NCBI GenBank assembly: GCA_028551475.1
Contig: CM052362.1
Location: 17,094,021 to 17,158,020, forward strand
Direction: 5' to 3'
DNA length: 64,000 nt
Source: Casuarina equisetifolia
Lineage: Eukaryota; Streptophyta; Magnoliopsida; Fagales; Casuarinaceae
In this document: positions 1 through 18,836 of the stretch, piece after piece
How the letters are laid out: every line of letters begins with the position of its first letter
How positions within the stretch are numbered: position 1 is the first letter of the stretch
The notes under the pieces: generated by a model
Databases searched by the model: none
What the model saw: the letters and a program-made list of their open reading frames with translations, nothing else
What the model was told of the DNA's origin: nothing
Position numbers and translations under genes: made by a program

Positions 1-136
1 GATGCACTTTTCATATTTGTTTTTGATATGGCTTAGATGTTTGGATATACTTGTCATATTTTGTTGTTATGGGAGGGTGTCTTACTTCTTTTTTTTTTTT
101 CTTTCTGTTTTTGGCATATGATTGATGATTGTTCAG

Positions 137-7094
<6,958 letters not shown>

Positions 7095-8152
7095 GCTTTG
7101 CAGGGCTGCAAAATCTTCAATCTAGCTAACAATGGCTTTGACTTGTCCAATCCAAATGGTAGGGCTAAGTTGTAAGTACTCTAATTTAATTTATGTTTGA
7201 TTTATCTGATTCGACCAGAATACATTATTTTCTGGAAGGGTTGCGCCAGGCGCAATAGGGGTGCACCAGAACCGCCAGTGAGAATCCAGTTTTGGTACGA
7301 CTGAACTAAAAGATTCGACACTCGTTGGACATCAGACTCGTTTTTGTATAATATTCTTCATAAATATGCAGATTTTTTGTAGCTGTCGATAATTAAAAAA
7401 AAAAAAAAAAAAAAACGAGTTATGGGCACAAATGAGTGATACTCTTTCATGATTGTCATCTTCCGAATTGCATAGGAGGCTGTTTACATTCAGTTAATTT
7501 GGGGTTATTATTATAATTATTTTGATTCTCCTTAATGTAAAAGTAAGGGGATAATCTACGGTTATATTGTCAACGAGCCGGTATTTGTCACATGAATAAT
7601 TATAATAATTATTATTATTATTACTAGCAATGTAGACACTTTCGTTGTTACTAGCAAAGCCCACGACGAAACATTAAACGTGGTTGATACACTGTAGATG
7701 TCAAGACAAATTTGCCGAAGTTGAAGGGCCACGGCCCACAATGGAAGATGGCCCGCTGGCCACCGTGCCAAGTGAGTCATGTATTTCAGGGCTGTAGTAC
7801 TATATACATACTAACCGACTGAAGATTGATTCACCAGGGCGTACTATACAGGCCTCACTCGGCTCAACCAAAAACCCATGACAAATTTGTAAAGAGCTCA
7901 GATTTTGGACAAAAAGTTTTGTTACCTGGATGGTTAAATAGTGAGGACTAGTACAGAATCTACTGCACAACCACACAAATAATAAGCAGTTGAAACATGT
8001 CATCATAATTTACAGGATCAGGCCTAAATGCGGGGAGGGGAGTAGCTTACAAGTAAACTTGGGCTGAGCCCTATCCCTAGCACTGCTTGGGAAACAGGTT
8101 TATGTTACAGACAGATGAGCCCGTAAGAAATGTTCCTCGGGCATCTCCAAAT
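7095..8152. other. Convergent intergenic region
   Basis: This is the shared 3' flank of the IleRS (+) and PRMT4 (-) genes. It contains a 21-base A run (7395-7415) and an ATT-type microsatellite around 7596-7624. The open frames here (for example 7562-7780 and 7800-8006 on the minus strand) have no recognisable domain. I see no further gene. Confidence 0.6.
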
Positions 8153-11100
8153 TTAAATATTTCCCATTATTGAATTGAGCTGAGCGTCAGAATTTGGTGA
8201 TTGTTGCTGCATTAACTCAGATTCTTCTAAGTCTTGCGACTGAATTGGTAACTCCTGTCACAAAAAAAAAGTCACTCCTTTTCTGACGCTAAGAACATCA
8301 AAATCTGCATCAAATGACAAACGAACGCAGGAAAAATGCTATGAAAGATTTTGCCCCATGCACCCCAGGTGATGCCAATAGGAATGCCTAGGAAATAACT
8401 CCAAACGAAACATTGGTGTTTGTTCTTTTTCTTAACTTAACAATACCACTACAGGCCAAAACTATTTGCAGGAAATTTATTGACCGCTCACCAATTCTCT
8501 TTTTCCCTTTAACGCATCATAAAAAACTTATAATATATTCTACATTTGTAGGGAGACTAAGTGAAAGCAGGGAAACCAAGGGGAAAGAAAACTCTTTATA
8601 TGGATCTGGGGACACAGAATAAACACCAACAATGTTGATGTGCTTAGCCAAGAAGGCAGCTCTTCTAGTTGTGAGAACAGCATGTATAGAATGTGACCTT
8701 GAGGGTTCAAAACCCACATATGCAAAGCATAACCTACCACTAAAAACGATGATCCTTGCATTATGATAGCTTGCCCCTGTTTCCAAGAAGGCAGCTCTTC
8801 TAGTTGTGAGAACAGCATGTATAGAATGTGACCTTGAGGGTTCAAAACCCACATATGCAAAGCATAACCTACCACTAAAAACGATGATCCTTGCATTATG
8901 ATAGCTTGCCCCCGAAACAGGGAGAATTTGCTTGTTCTGCCCATCTCTCTCAACCCTCTCCCTCTGCCTCACAACGTGGTAGAACAAAAAATGCTTTTTT
9001 TTCCAAGGAACCTTTTCAATTTGTCTCATTTTCAACATATAGTATCAATCTAGCTTTTTGATAAGCAGTTATTAAAGTAGTAAACAAACGTTGGAGTGAC
9101 ATGTTGGTCTCGTGAGATGGTAAAAAAGAGATGACAAATAAACTAAATAGGAGCAAGGAATTCCTGAATCACTAATAATCCCTGCCCAGGTGGAAGTTTC
9201 AACTCTTAGGCTTCTGACTAGGAACCATTTATTTAGACGATAGAAATGAGATGACAGGGTTAGTCGCTACCTGTGTGCTTATTAGTTGATGTTGTTGCTG
9301 ATCTTGGGCTAATGGATACACTTGTGGCTGAGACATTCTGTAGTAGGGCTCCTTGAGATCAAGTTTGCATGATGATGTCTGAAGTATTCCTCCTTGTTCA
9401 GCACCAGGCCCCCACATTTTAGCTGGTGAACTTGAACTTGTTAAAAACCCAAAGAGACAAATCCATAGATATAAGAACAAAAGAGAAGATAGAAACCAAC
9501 TTGATAGTGTCAGATGTATTGTATAACTCTGAGCATTGTGTGCAATCATATGGAGATGGCCAGTGATTTCTTGTCCCGCCATGACATAAATTGGTTGAGA
9601 GAGAACGCAACGCAATTGGTACCAGTGTGTTGTTGGTGCACCAGGGGCAGTGGTAAGCCACCTTTGTACAGTACTGTAGATCAAAGCAAGTTGAGAAAAC
9701 CAGAAAGATTGAACAGACAGAACCCACGTATTCGCATGCTAAAGAAGATATTGAAAGGATGCAGGACTCTCCAAACGCAAAACTAGAAAAAACTAATCAA
9801 AATCAGTAGATTACCTCCCACTAAAAAGTACATCGAACCAGCAAGCCAGCCCATGGACTCTAGTCCCAACAGAGGAGATAAATCTCAATGGAATATTGAT
9901 TTCATATAACTCCTCCTCCTGTAGGAAGAAATTAAGACAACGTGGTGATGACTTTATGCTAACTTATCAAAACATCAAAAGCAATCAACTGATGTTGAAG
10001 AATTGAGAGATTCACTAAGAGAAGACAAGCACAAAGACAGAAATTGAGGAGTATATTATGCATTGCATTGTCCAAAAAGAGAAAAATTTCTAAATGCTGT
10101 CAAACCCTACTTTCTCTGAAATACATAACTGAAATAGGCACACCAACTGACACCTGAATGGCTGAATACAGATTTCACGCAAAAATAATTCTGATAGTTC
10201 CTTCTTAGAGAAAAAGTAAAAGAGCAAAGTATTCCAACAAGTATGAAAGGGATTAGAGATGCAAAATGAGAGATATCTAGCCAACAAAAAGCACAAGATC
10301 CTCTAAGAAGTTAACTCATACCTTGGCTTTCATAAAGTCTAGCACATGAACCATTGGAGGAGCCACTAATAATCTGGGATCAAAAGCATCTACAACGGGC
10401 TGTGCAAAGAGGAAACAGAAAAACCTCAAATACAAAACATCAGCAGAATGCAGTAAATAGCTACAACATCACAGTGTAATATTACCACTGCAACAAACAA
10501 TGGAATACAAAAACGTGCACATGAAAACCCAAACAGATACCCCTAGCATTTGCATATATTGATTCTTACTCACAAACTATATAAGAAGGTCAGACAGTCC
10601 TCTACTCTCTTGATTGCACTGAGCTTATCAAGTGCTTTAGGGCTAATACTGAATCATTATTTGAAGTCCTGATACTTTTTAACGTCCCAAAGAATGAAGA
10701 AACAAGCCAGCAGTTTGACAAACACTTCAGAATGTAGAGAAAAGGTCTCAATACAAGGAAATCCAAAATAGCAACCTAGATAAAACTATGCTTTAAGTTC
10801 CTAAAAGAAACAAGTAAAGATCCAAGAAACCCTTAGGTGCCCAAAAATTCTCCTCACACATACTGATTATAGCTTACATACCGTGAGATAGTGCATAGTA
10901 TCAATCAGAATTCAGTTCCCAATGTTTAAAGACAGACAAAAAGTTTGTAACAGGCAAGCCAATAAGGAAATAGAACTTTTAGATTGATGGACCTGAGAAA
11001 AGTATCCCTGAAATGCAGATCCATATAAGGATGTCAAATCAACACCGTAATAATTTTGTTGCTGCCAAAAGAGGGCCTGTAGTGGGTGAAAAGACACTAA

Positions 11101-14100
11101 TACATTAGACTTTCTCAAATGATGAATCATAGAAAGGACCACAAAAGATAAATACAATTTAATATGATCATTGTTGAAAATAGACAAAAATGAAAAATTG
11201 AATACAGTTCCAATACCATGCAAACAAGAGATTGCAATTCAATATCACTAGGCAATACGAAGTTGGGATCATCATGATTTTACAATCGAAGTTTGAACAC
11301 AGAGGACATAAGAACTGTGCTAGGAATTTGCTAAATGGTGCTTTGAAACTTCATGCTTTTTAGGCTAACATGCCAACCCTTTTTTAAGTTTTGGTGATAA
11401 TTAATAATTCATTTGGGACAGCACAAAAAGGACGTGGAACCTATTAGGAAAGTCCCTGTAGGAAAAGCTAAATCAATTTCACATTTCCTGGCTGCTAATT
11501 CTGAGTATTCAACCATAGCATGCTTGAAGTACACGGGAAATAGTAATGATAATTATAGAAGATACTTGAGAGAATCCACTATACGCACCTTATTTGCAAT
11601 TTCAATAAACAAATATTCATCACTGAAAGGTGCCATGTGTATCCTACATGAGTAATCAATCTAAAATCATCAGAATGAAGAAGTAACAGATGTAAATTAG
11701 ACAAAAGCATCAGAACGAAGAAGTAACAGATGTAAATTAAACATGAGAAGACATGAATAGGTTCGCATAAACCAACAACATAGTTAGAAAATAACCAAGC
11801 TATCCATTGGATTCATTAACAAACATATGAAAATACAGAGGAGATAGGAATACACGAGGCATGCACTAGATGGTGCTGCCATCGTCATGAAGCTCACATC
11901 AGAATCAAGAATTGAATTGTGGAATGTTCCAAGAGGATCCATAGAAGCATCAATAATAGGATTCATAGAAATATCAACTAAATAAAACTTCACACAGACA
12001 GCATATTCACTCTTTCCAAATTAGGAAAGTTATTTTGAAAGCTTGAGGAGAACAAAGACAACTTAGGCAGTCATGACAACACGCAGCAATTAAGCCATGC
12101 AGACGACAGAGGAAGAGAAGGCATTTCAAGGGTCAGATTTACCTCCCAACAGAAGGAAACATTTTCCCATTTGGGACAAGAAATCGATCTCTTGCGATCA
12201 CATAGGACTCTAACATTCTTTCATTAATCAATAACGTTCCTGTTAGCATACAAATGAAAGTTTCAAATTAGACAAGCATTCTCCCAGAAATAATCTTGAA
12301 CATTTGGTGCCAATTCTACTGCAAAATAAGTTTCATTATAACCTTACCCATTGGCTCTGAGATCAGAATATCCGCCTTCTCAGGCAGCTCTACTTCCTCA
12401 ACTTTACCTTTGACTACCTACAATAGAACAACATAGTGCCATTTATTCCGTAAGATGCCTGACCATGATAACACTGGCCAAGAGTTAAAAGTGACAAGAT
12501 TAAAACTCTTACAGTAATCCGTTGACTCAGCTGTGGGTTCCCAGCAATAAGCTTTCGTGCATATTCTGCCATTTCAGATGCTTCCACAGCATAAACATGC
12601 TTTGCGCCAGCCTTGTCAGTGTAGAAAAGAGATACAAGATTAACCAAAGGATATCACACTACAAGTATCCACACAAAAGAGAGAAACATCCATACATCAT
12701 TATCTATCATTGGACAAACTTGATTGGCCAAAAAGCTGATTTTACCTGAGCAGCAAATAATGATAAGATACCACTACCAGCACCGACATCAACAACTATA
12801 CGACCAATAAAATCTGAACGGTTCTCAATAACAGCAGCATAATAGGTTCCTGCAACATATATCATTAATACATATGATTGAGGTTTCCAGCAGGCAAAAC
12901 ATTCCTGAGACACTCAAGTAGAGGCCGATCGTTGAAATTATCTCAATGAATGAGTTTAAACACAAATAAATATCTCAGATAGAAATTCAAAAGCAAACAT
13001 AACATAAGATCACCAAGAGAGCCAAATCATAGCTTGGTAATGTAACCTGTTCTCACATAATCCTGTAACATATTCTGCTGGTGCAACAGCTGTCCATAAT
13101 AATGGAAATACATTTTAGCAGAAGATGGCTCTATTTTATCGTCAAACTTGCTTCTAGCATCTGAAACCGTTCCATTTGCTAATTGTTTTCCTGAATAAAG
13201 GAATTAAAGACAAAAAGAAAAAAGAAAAAAAATTAAGTGGACAGGCATATAGCAAACAACTTCATAAAGCAAGTAGAACTCAGACAAAAATACAGCTACT
13301 ACAAGTATATTGGTTTATTAATCCCTTCCCTACATTGTCATACATGACCTGGGATACAGTAGACAATAACACATTCTGCCTCTCACAACCATCAGGCTCA
13401 CAACTTTACATATATCAAGGCAACACATGCACAGCTAGAGGGTTGTAAATTACATCAGTAGATTCAACCTGACAACATCCATTTTAGCTATTCCCACAAC
13501 ATTATTATTAAATTCCTTTTTTCAAACATGCTTTCTCCAGATGTTGTTGCCCTCACCAAATTCAGATGTTCGATGTCCTCCCATTTCCAGAATAACCAAC
13601 AGATGGGGCAGGCCTGTTACTTATGTGGCCCAGAAGGCAAATTGCAACACACAAAATATTGATAGATGCATTTAGTTTTCCCATATCTCACAAAAGTATA
13701 TATGATAACCGTTCTCCAAGCTATTTTCAACAGAAAGACAAAGCAATAGGCAAAAATATAATATCAAACTTAGGATTTTGCAAGCTCCTTTAGTTTTCTT
13801 TATTTTTTAACCAGTAAATCAGTTATTCATTCATTTCAAACCAAAAGAAAGAAAGGGGAGGGCGCGGGAGCAAATTTCCAAACAAGCACCTTGAAGAGCT
13901 TCTTTTCTCCTTTGCTCAAATGTACAATGGAAGGCCTTGCTCTCCTCCTCGTTTCTAAATTGGATGGTGACTCCCCTTGAATATGATGTCTGCTTTAAAA
14001 GTAATTTCACATTCACAACGCTTCAACAATCTTACATAACAAGGATATCAAATGTGAATATAAAGATGAATTTGCACATTCAGAAAATAAAATGCACCAG

Positions 14101-14898
14101 AAATTTGCTGATTATGTTGCAATTTTCCAAGTAAGAGTTCCAAATAAATTAAGATACCCATCTGCACACAAGGATTCTAATGCACTACATTCAAAATCAT
14201 ATATATATATATATATATATATAACCTTCAAGAATCTTCCATACCTCACTGGAATCGGCACCTTCAGATATGCAAACCGATTGAACAGGGCCCATCCTGA
14301 AGAGCTGAAAAAAAAAATTAAATAAATAAATAAATTGTTATTGCACTCTTATAACTTTTAAACTTTGAAGCTTTTCACGTCATGTTAACGATGTTAAAAC
14401 AACAAAGCAGGATGAAGACAGATACTCCATCTGATCGCTGATAAAGTGTAGAAACAGAGAAAAGATTCGTACATTATAAACCTATTACACATGAAAAAGC
14501 ACATTGTCTAACCCAACGATTGAAGATATTTAACGCGCTCTCCACAAAAGAAAATCGTATAGTAATAACAAAATTCAACGGATGGAATCTATTTCCTATT
14601 CCACAACCTTCTTGTCCCCAACTTTCTCGGCAACAAACGAACAATAATATCAAATTAAAAGTAGTAGACCTCAAAAAGAACAAAAGCCAAAGCTAACCTT
14701 TGCAGTTCGAAGATCAACATTGACAGCTGAGATTGATTCAGATTCCTGCTGAAAACGAAGCTCAGCGACTCCAGAATCGGCAGAGAACCTAGCAACCACT
14801 GGCTTAGATTGAGCTGCTGACGAAGAAGATGAAAGCTCAGAAACAGAGACCAAAGCAAGCTCTAGCTGCTTGTTCTTTTGCCCTACCGGACCCTCCAT
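8153..14898 (-). CDS. PRMT4: Histone-arginine methyltransferase, PRMT4/CARM1 type
   Basis: Type I protein arginine methyltransferase that asymmetrically dimethylates histone H3 arginines using SAM, in nucleus and cytosol. Fifteen coding exons (minus strand, 5' to 3') join in frame to 540 residues: 14698-14898, 14245-14304, 13890-13989, 13047-13190, 12746-12849, 12513-12611, 12348-12417, 12143-12239, 11589-11643, 10993-11076, 10322-10399, 9815-9918, 9501-9673, 9271-9422 and 8153-8254. The N-terminal PH-like part carries [12 protein letters not shown] motif I is [12 protein letters not shown] (exon 5), followed by [15 protein letters not shown]. The double-E loop SEPMG ends exon 7, and the THW loop (TTHWYQ) is in exon 13. 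The C-terminal tail ends in EESELMQQQ and related residues. The start is the MEGP methionine. An upstream in-frame ATG at 14908-14910 would add four residues. Plant PRMT4A/B are close to 530 aa, so the gene looks complete. Confidence 0.95.
8650..8912. repeat. 135-bp tandem duplication in last PRMT4 intron
   Basis: Two nearly identical copies (8650-8784 and 8785-8912) lie back to back in the ~1-kb intron between PRMT4 exons 14 and 15. Each unit contains GGTTCAAAACC, which fits a Pol III box B, and an upstream CTAGTTGTGAG that weakly resembles a box A. The unit may therefore be tRNA- or SINE-derived. The duplication creates long spurious minus-strand open frames (8517-9038) that repeat the same peptide. 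Those lie outside the spliced PRMT4 reading. Confidence 0.85.
11668..11747. repeat. 40-bp tandem duplication in a PRMT4 intron
   Basis: CATCAGAATGAAGAAGTAAC and the following 20 bases are repeated at 11708 with single-base changes. The array lies in the intron between exons 8 and 9, just upstream of exon 9 on the minus strand. Confidence 0.85.
14199..14222. repeat. (AT)n microsatellite
   Basis: Twelve or so AT units immediately downstream, in gene direction, of the donor of PRMT4 exon 2. A likely length-polymorphic marker. Confidence 0.9.
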
Positions 14899-15075
14899 TA
14901 TCGTTCTCAAGAAGTTTACTTCCAGAATTCTTCAACACCAGATAAGAAAATTAAACTATTTACTATATATATGCTTATTACGGTTTGAGAAAATTAGGGT
15001 TTCTGGAAGAGCAAAAAGCTTCGAAATTCTTGGCAGCCGCCGAAGGGAGAGCAAAGTGACAACAGCTTTCGGCTC

Positions 15076-15082
15076 TTATATA
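15076..15082 (-). promoter_or_regulatory. TATA box of PRMT4
   Basis: TATATAA on the minus strand, about 180 bases upstream of the PRMT4 start codon. The sequence context is GC-rich (CGCGCACTATATAAGAG). Its position fits transcription starting near 15045. Confidence 0.55.
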
Positions 15083-15214
15083 GTGCGCGTTTGAAGGTTC
15101 AGTTTAAAGAACGGTGAAGAGACTGTGCATTCCGATTGTTGTGTATTCCACTCACACGCAAGTTTCGTGTTTATGATGAGGTGTTTGAATCAGGTTGGCG
15201 AGAGGGTATCTGGT

Positions 15215-15273
15215 GCTTCCCGTTTAAGGGAATTATTGTGGGCCCAAAAGCTTCCCGTTTAAGGGAATTATTT
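15215..15273. promoter_or_regulatory. 24-bp direct repeat with TGGGCC site II-like motif
   Basis: GCTTCCCGTTTAAGGGAATT and its following bases occur at 15215 and again at 15250 (period 35). Each copy contains the near-palindrome CCCGTTTAAGGG. Between them lies GTGGGCCCAAAA, which contains the TGGGCC core of the TCP-bound site II element common in plant housekeeping promoters. The position, about 130-200 bases upstream of the TATA box, suggests a promoter role for PRMT4. That role is inference. Confidence 0.4.
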
Positions 15274-15299
15274 TGGTTGCTCTAAAAATCTCGTACACG

Positions 15300-17474
15300 T
15301 ATTGTATGGGTAGATTAATTCTGACTTCCAACAACTTCGTATGACCGCAACCCGCAACTGATAGGGATTTCCATCAAACTCCTATCAACGTCTGTCAAAT
15401 GTAAGAATTGGATTTTTTGCCAAGTATAGGATTTTTTAATATTCTTCCCTCATCTTTTTCTTTTCATTTCTTTTCTTTTTCCTTTTTAAAAAGTAAAATT
15501 CGTTGGCTTTTATCAACCAGAAATAGAATGTATTTCCCCGACCTCCAGCTGCTTGTCTGGCCTTTCCACGCGTTCTCTATCCAGCGCCAGATCTATGGCG
15601 CTTTTTGTACATCCCTCACCTTCTCTTGTCTCTTCATGGTTGCTGTCCTCTCTTTTGACTTGAAAAACTTTCAAGATCTGATATTTCTGGCGTTATCATC
15701 ATTCGCGACTCTTTCTGTGACTAATCCAACCAAACTTCAATGTGGTTTTCTATGTTTGCTGTCATTTCTTGCCACACTTTTGAGTTTTTGTCAGTTAAAA
15801 AGCTAAGGACTCTTGTCTCTTGTTTGATTAAGATGCCAAGGATTATGAGGTTATTTGATGGCTTCATTTTGTGTAATAGATTGTTCAACTGCTAAGCATG
15901 GAAATACTATTTGCCTGATTACTTGTAAAAGATGCAAGTTTACAGTCTAATTAGGGAACACAGGTAGCTGCCCACGAGTAATGAGTGGACATATATTTAT
16001 CCAAAAATGGAATGCCACACAGTTTTTCCCGTCATCTTCCACCTGCAGCCTCAAGGTCCCAATATTCTGGCCCACACGTACCTGTTACAGGAAAAGGTGT
16101 CTCAAACAGGATGATACCATTGAGGACTAGTTTCACCAATTCCTGTCAATTCTCAACCTTCATGCTTCTTCCCAGGTGTTCCGAGTATGCCAATTTACGG
16201 TGTATATGAGTAAGAGTACTACAGAAACGAAGTACATGCTTGGACCATACTCATCAACCCATATGGATATGGATTTCCTTTATGGTAATGGGAGGCTACA
16301 AACTTGGGTTCTGGCAAGCATCTATCTAAATGCAAATAAACAAACAGGTAAGAAGCAAGATTGCCACGAGAAGTCTCCCAAGCAGATCCTAACATAAACA
16401 TCAATCATCAACAAAAAAGGAGCAAAATTGCCCTCAATATGGAACCGTGAGCCTTCGATTTCAGTACCATGTACGTATAAGCAAGCTTTGGAACCAGAAA
16501 ATCCAGTAAGTATGCAAGGAAGCTATATTGTCACAGAATTCATCCAGCGTTCCAAGCAGCTCATATCCAGTGCAATCTTTAAGTAATTTCATGCAATCAA
16601 CTCGAGTGCCCCGCTGCATATCGTTTTGCATCTTTGAGTCTGACTTACAGATGACAAGAAAACTGTTTTTTCCACTAAACCAAACGCCGTGGCCATCAAT
16701 TTCGAAGCAAAACCTTAAGATTTAGAACTTGCCGAAATAATAGACTAAACTAGATAAAATGAGAAAGCTAATGATTACTGCACAACCCGAGAATGAATTC
16801 CATTTTTGTAAAGTAAAACAAGTGAAAGGAGACAGGGCAAGTTAGCCCACATGTCAACGTCTCCTCAACCTTCATCATTCTCTTGATAATGCCAACTCTA
16901 AAGTCCCATTGACCAACTTTAAGGGCATCAATTTCTATCTCCATAATTCATTCAATTTCTCCCCTCCCTCTACAACAGCACACATAATTAGTTCATGACG
17001 CTGAAACTTTATCATGCCTCACATGTTTAGGTTATCAAAGCCGTCCTTTTACAGCCAGAAGCACCAGTACAATGCGCCAGCAACCGGCACGAAGGTCCAA
17101 GATGATGACACCATAAAACGTGTGCAAGATAACCAACAAAAGGGTAACCAATAAAATGATGTAAGAAGCAAGTTGCCACGAGAAGTCTCCCAAGCACAAA
17201 GTTGAAGCTCACGAGTTTGGTTCCAATTCATTATACTGATTAGTAACACTAACAACTAGTATCTGATGTTAATATTCCAAGAAAACAATTTGAGGGGGGC
17301 AAGAATAGCTGTGATTTGTTCCAAAAATCAATACAATTCGAGTTTATGCTCACTACAAACACAAGAGGATTGTGATAATACAATACTTGGAATAACATAC
17401 AACAATAACTGTGAATCGTATCGATATCTTACCAAAATGTGAAACAGAGAGTCCTTTGGAGATGCAGATCAAAC
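15300..17474. other. Intergenic region between PRMT4 and XXT
   Basis: No gene is recognisable. A minus-strand 3' UTR for XXT probably occupies the right end. A 35-base stretch (AAGAAGCAAGATTGCCACGA and onward) near 16351-16385 recurs in near-identical form at about 17163-17196. The 132-aa open frame at 15408-15806 is low-complexity, Phe/Leu-rich and unlike any family I know. Confidence 0.5.
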
Positions 17475-18836
17475 TCAAGAAGCCGTCGAAGATATCTTGA
17501 CGGCCTTGAAAGCAGGGTGAAGCAACCCGAGCTCGTCCTTCACTTCCAGAGGATTGCTTGTCTCGTTCCTGACCCGCTTAACTCTCTTGCTGGCCAGAGA
17601 CTTGTGCGTGAACCCATAGATTTGCAGGATCTGATTGTCCCCGAAGTTGAAAGCCCGGTCCATCTGTCTCAGGCACCGCTCCACCGGGTAATCCCCGAAC
17701 TTTCCGCACGGCTTGCACCCGACAAAGTGGGTCACCAGCGGCCACCGGTGGTCACCAAGCCCCGGGTGGTAATTCTCTATCATCTCCTCGTATCTATCTA
17801 CCAAAATCCCCCAATAACCGTGAAGATAATACGCATTTTCTAGATAAACTTTCTCTCCCCATTTGTCTCTTTCCTTGACTAACAAATACACCATAGCCGA
17901 TTGGTCGTCGGCCTCAAAGACTGGCCTGCCCTTCAGCTCTCGTGTCAGGACTTTCCCGGCCTCGTCTCGGACCTTTCCCTTGGGACCCATTGGTGACCAC
18001 GCGTCGAGAATGTCCAGCGACCACTGGCAATTCCGCAACAAGAAGCTACCGGTGTTCAACCCGATCCAGTTCTTCTCGTCGTAGACCATCTCGTTCCATC
18101 CGTGCATTACAAGGTTTTGGTCCTTGTAGCGCTCCCAGGGAACCTCGAACGCCATGTCGGTGAACATTGCATCGCTGTCCATCCACCAAAGGAACTCGAT
18201 TTCGGGGTGCGAAAGGAGGAGTTTCCGAATCAGAGGAAGTTTCGCCCAGAAACCAGCCATCTCGGCGTCCAGAAGCGCCATGTTGTAGAAGATCTCGATC
18301 CCGTGGAGCCTGCAGTAGTCAATCTTGTTCTTGATGGACTTCAATAGGTAGTGGTCGCCCACCGGATTTTCGCAGGGTTTCGGGGACGAACCGGTCACCA
18401 GAAGGACCCGGGGCTTATTTGGTCTGATAAAGTTCGGGAATTCCGGATTGTTCTTCAGCCACTCAGCTCGCTGCTGGTCCCAGTCCGAGATTTTGGGGCC
18501 GATACTGTACGGCTTGTTAGGGTCGGGTTTTTCCTCCGGTTCATCGTCTACGAGGATCTTCGAGATATCGAAGGTGGCGTAGTTGTTGGACTGGTCGGCC
18601 TCGGTGTCCGGCTGGGCCTCCTCGAGGACACGGTGAGGCTCCATGCGCCTGCCGCGCGAATAGAGGTGCTCGCGGATCTCGATGAAGTCCTGCTCGGGGG
18701 TTCCGAACTTCCCTGCTCCGATGGTGCCGCGTAGCACCACAAACGTCAAGAGGAGCGACATAAAAGTGACGGTGCTGTGCCATGCCGCCCTCTGGATCTG
18801 GCGGACTCGGCGGGCTCCCAGGCAGCGCTCAAGCAT
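17475..18836 (-). CDS. XXT2: Xyloglucan 6-xylosyltransferase (GT34)
   Basis: Golgi type II membrane glycosyltransferase that transfers xylose from UDP-xylose to the glucan backbone of xyloglucan. The 453-aa uninterrupted frame has a short cytosolic N-terminus (MLERCLGARRVRQIQRA), one membrane anchor at about residues 20-40 (STVTFMSLLLTFVVL), a stem containing GAGKFGTPEQDF, and the GT34 catalytic domain from about residue 140. The domain includes PRVLLVTGSSPKPCENP, the nucleotide-sugar DxD motif in WWMDSDAMFTDM, GLNTGSFLLRN and HFVGCKPCGKFGDYP. XXT1/XXT2 proteins are about 460 aa, so this is full length. The coding region is clearly GC-richer than its flanks, and the antisense strand therefore shows several long spurious open frames. 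The XXT1/2 clade is favoured over XXT5 by the short stem. Which of XXT1 or XXT2 it is remains uncertain. Confidence 0.96.
   Translation of the reverse strand: MLERCLGARRVRQIQRAAWHSTVTFMSLLLTFVVLRGTIGAGKFGTPEQDFIEIREHLYSRGRRMEPHRVLEEAQPDTEADQSNNYATFDISKILVDDEPEEKPDPNKPYSIGPKISDWDQQRAEWLKNNPEFPNFIRPNKPRVLLVTGSSPKPCENPVGDHYLLKSIKNKIDYCRLHGIEIFYNMALLDAEMAGFWAKLPLIRKLLLSHPEIEFLWWMDSDAMFTDMAFEVPWERYKDQNLVMHGWNEMVYDEKNWIGLNTGSFLLRNCQWSLDILDAWSPMGPKGKVRDEAGKVLTRELKGRPVFEADDQSAMVYLLVKERDKWGEKVYLENAYYLHGYWGILVDRYEEMIENYHPGLGDHRWPLVTHFVGCKPCGKFGDYPVERCLRQMDRAFNFGDNQILQIYGFTHKSLASKRVKRVRNETSNPLEVKDELGLLHPAFKAVKISSTAS

Noticed and set aside
8517-9038. 173-aa and 137-aa minus-strand frames that look like an extra PRMT4 C-terminal exon
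   Set aside because: They are produced by the 135-bp tandem duplication. The true last exon, with a matching tail and stop codon, is at 8153-8254.
15408-15806. 132-aa plus-strand frame between PRMT4 and XXT
   Set aside because: It is hydrophobic and low-complexity, with no family resemblance, and lies in an AT-rich flank. No splice or conservation evidence is visible.
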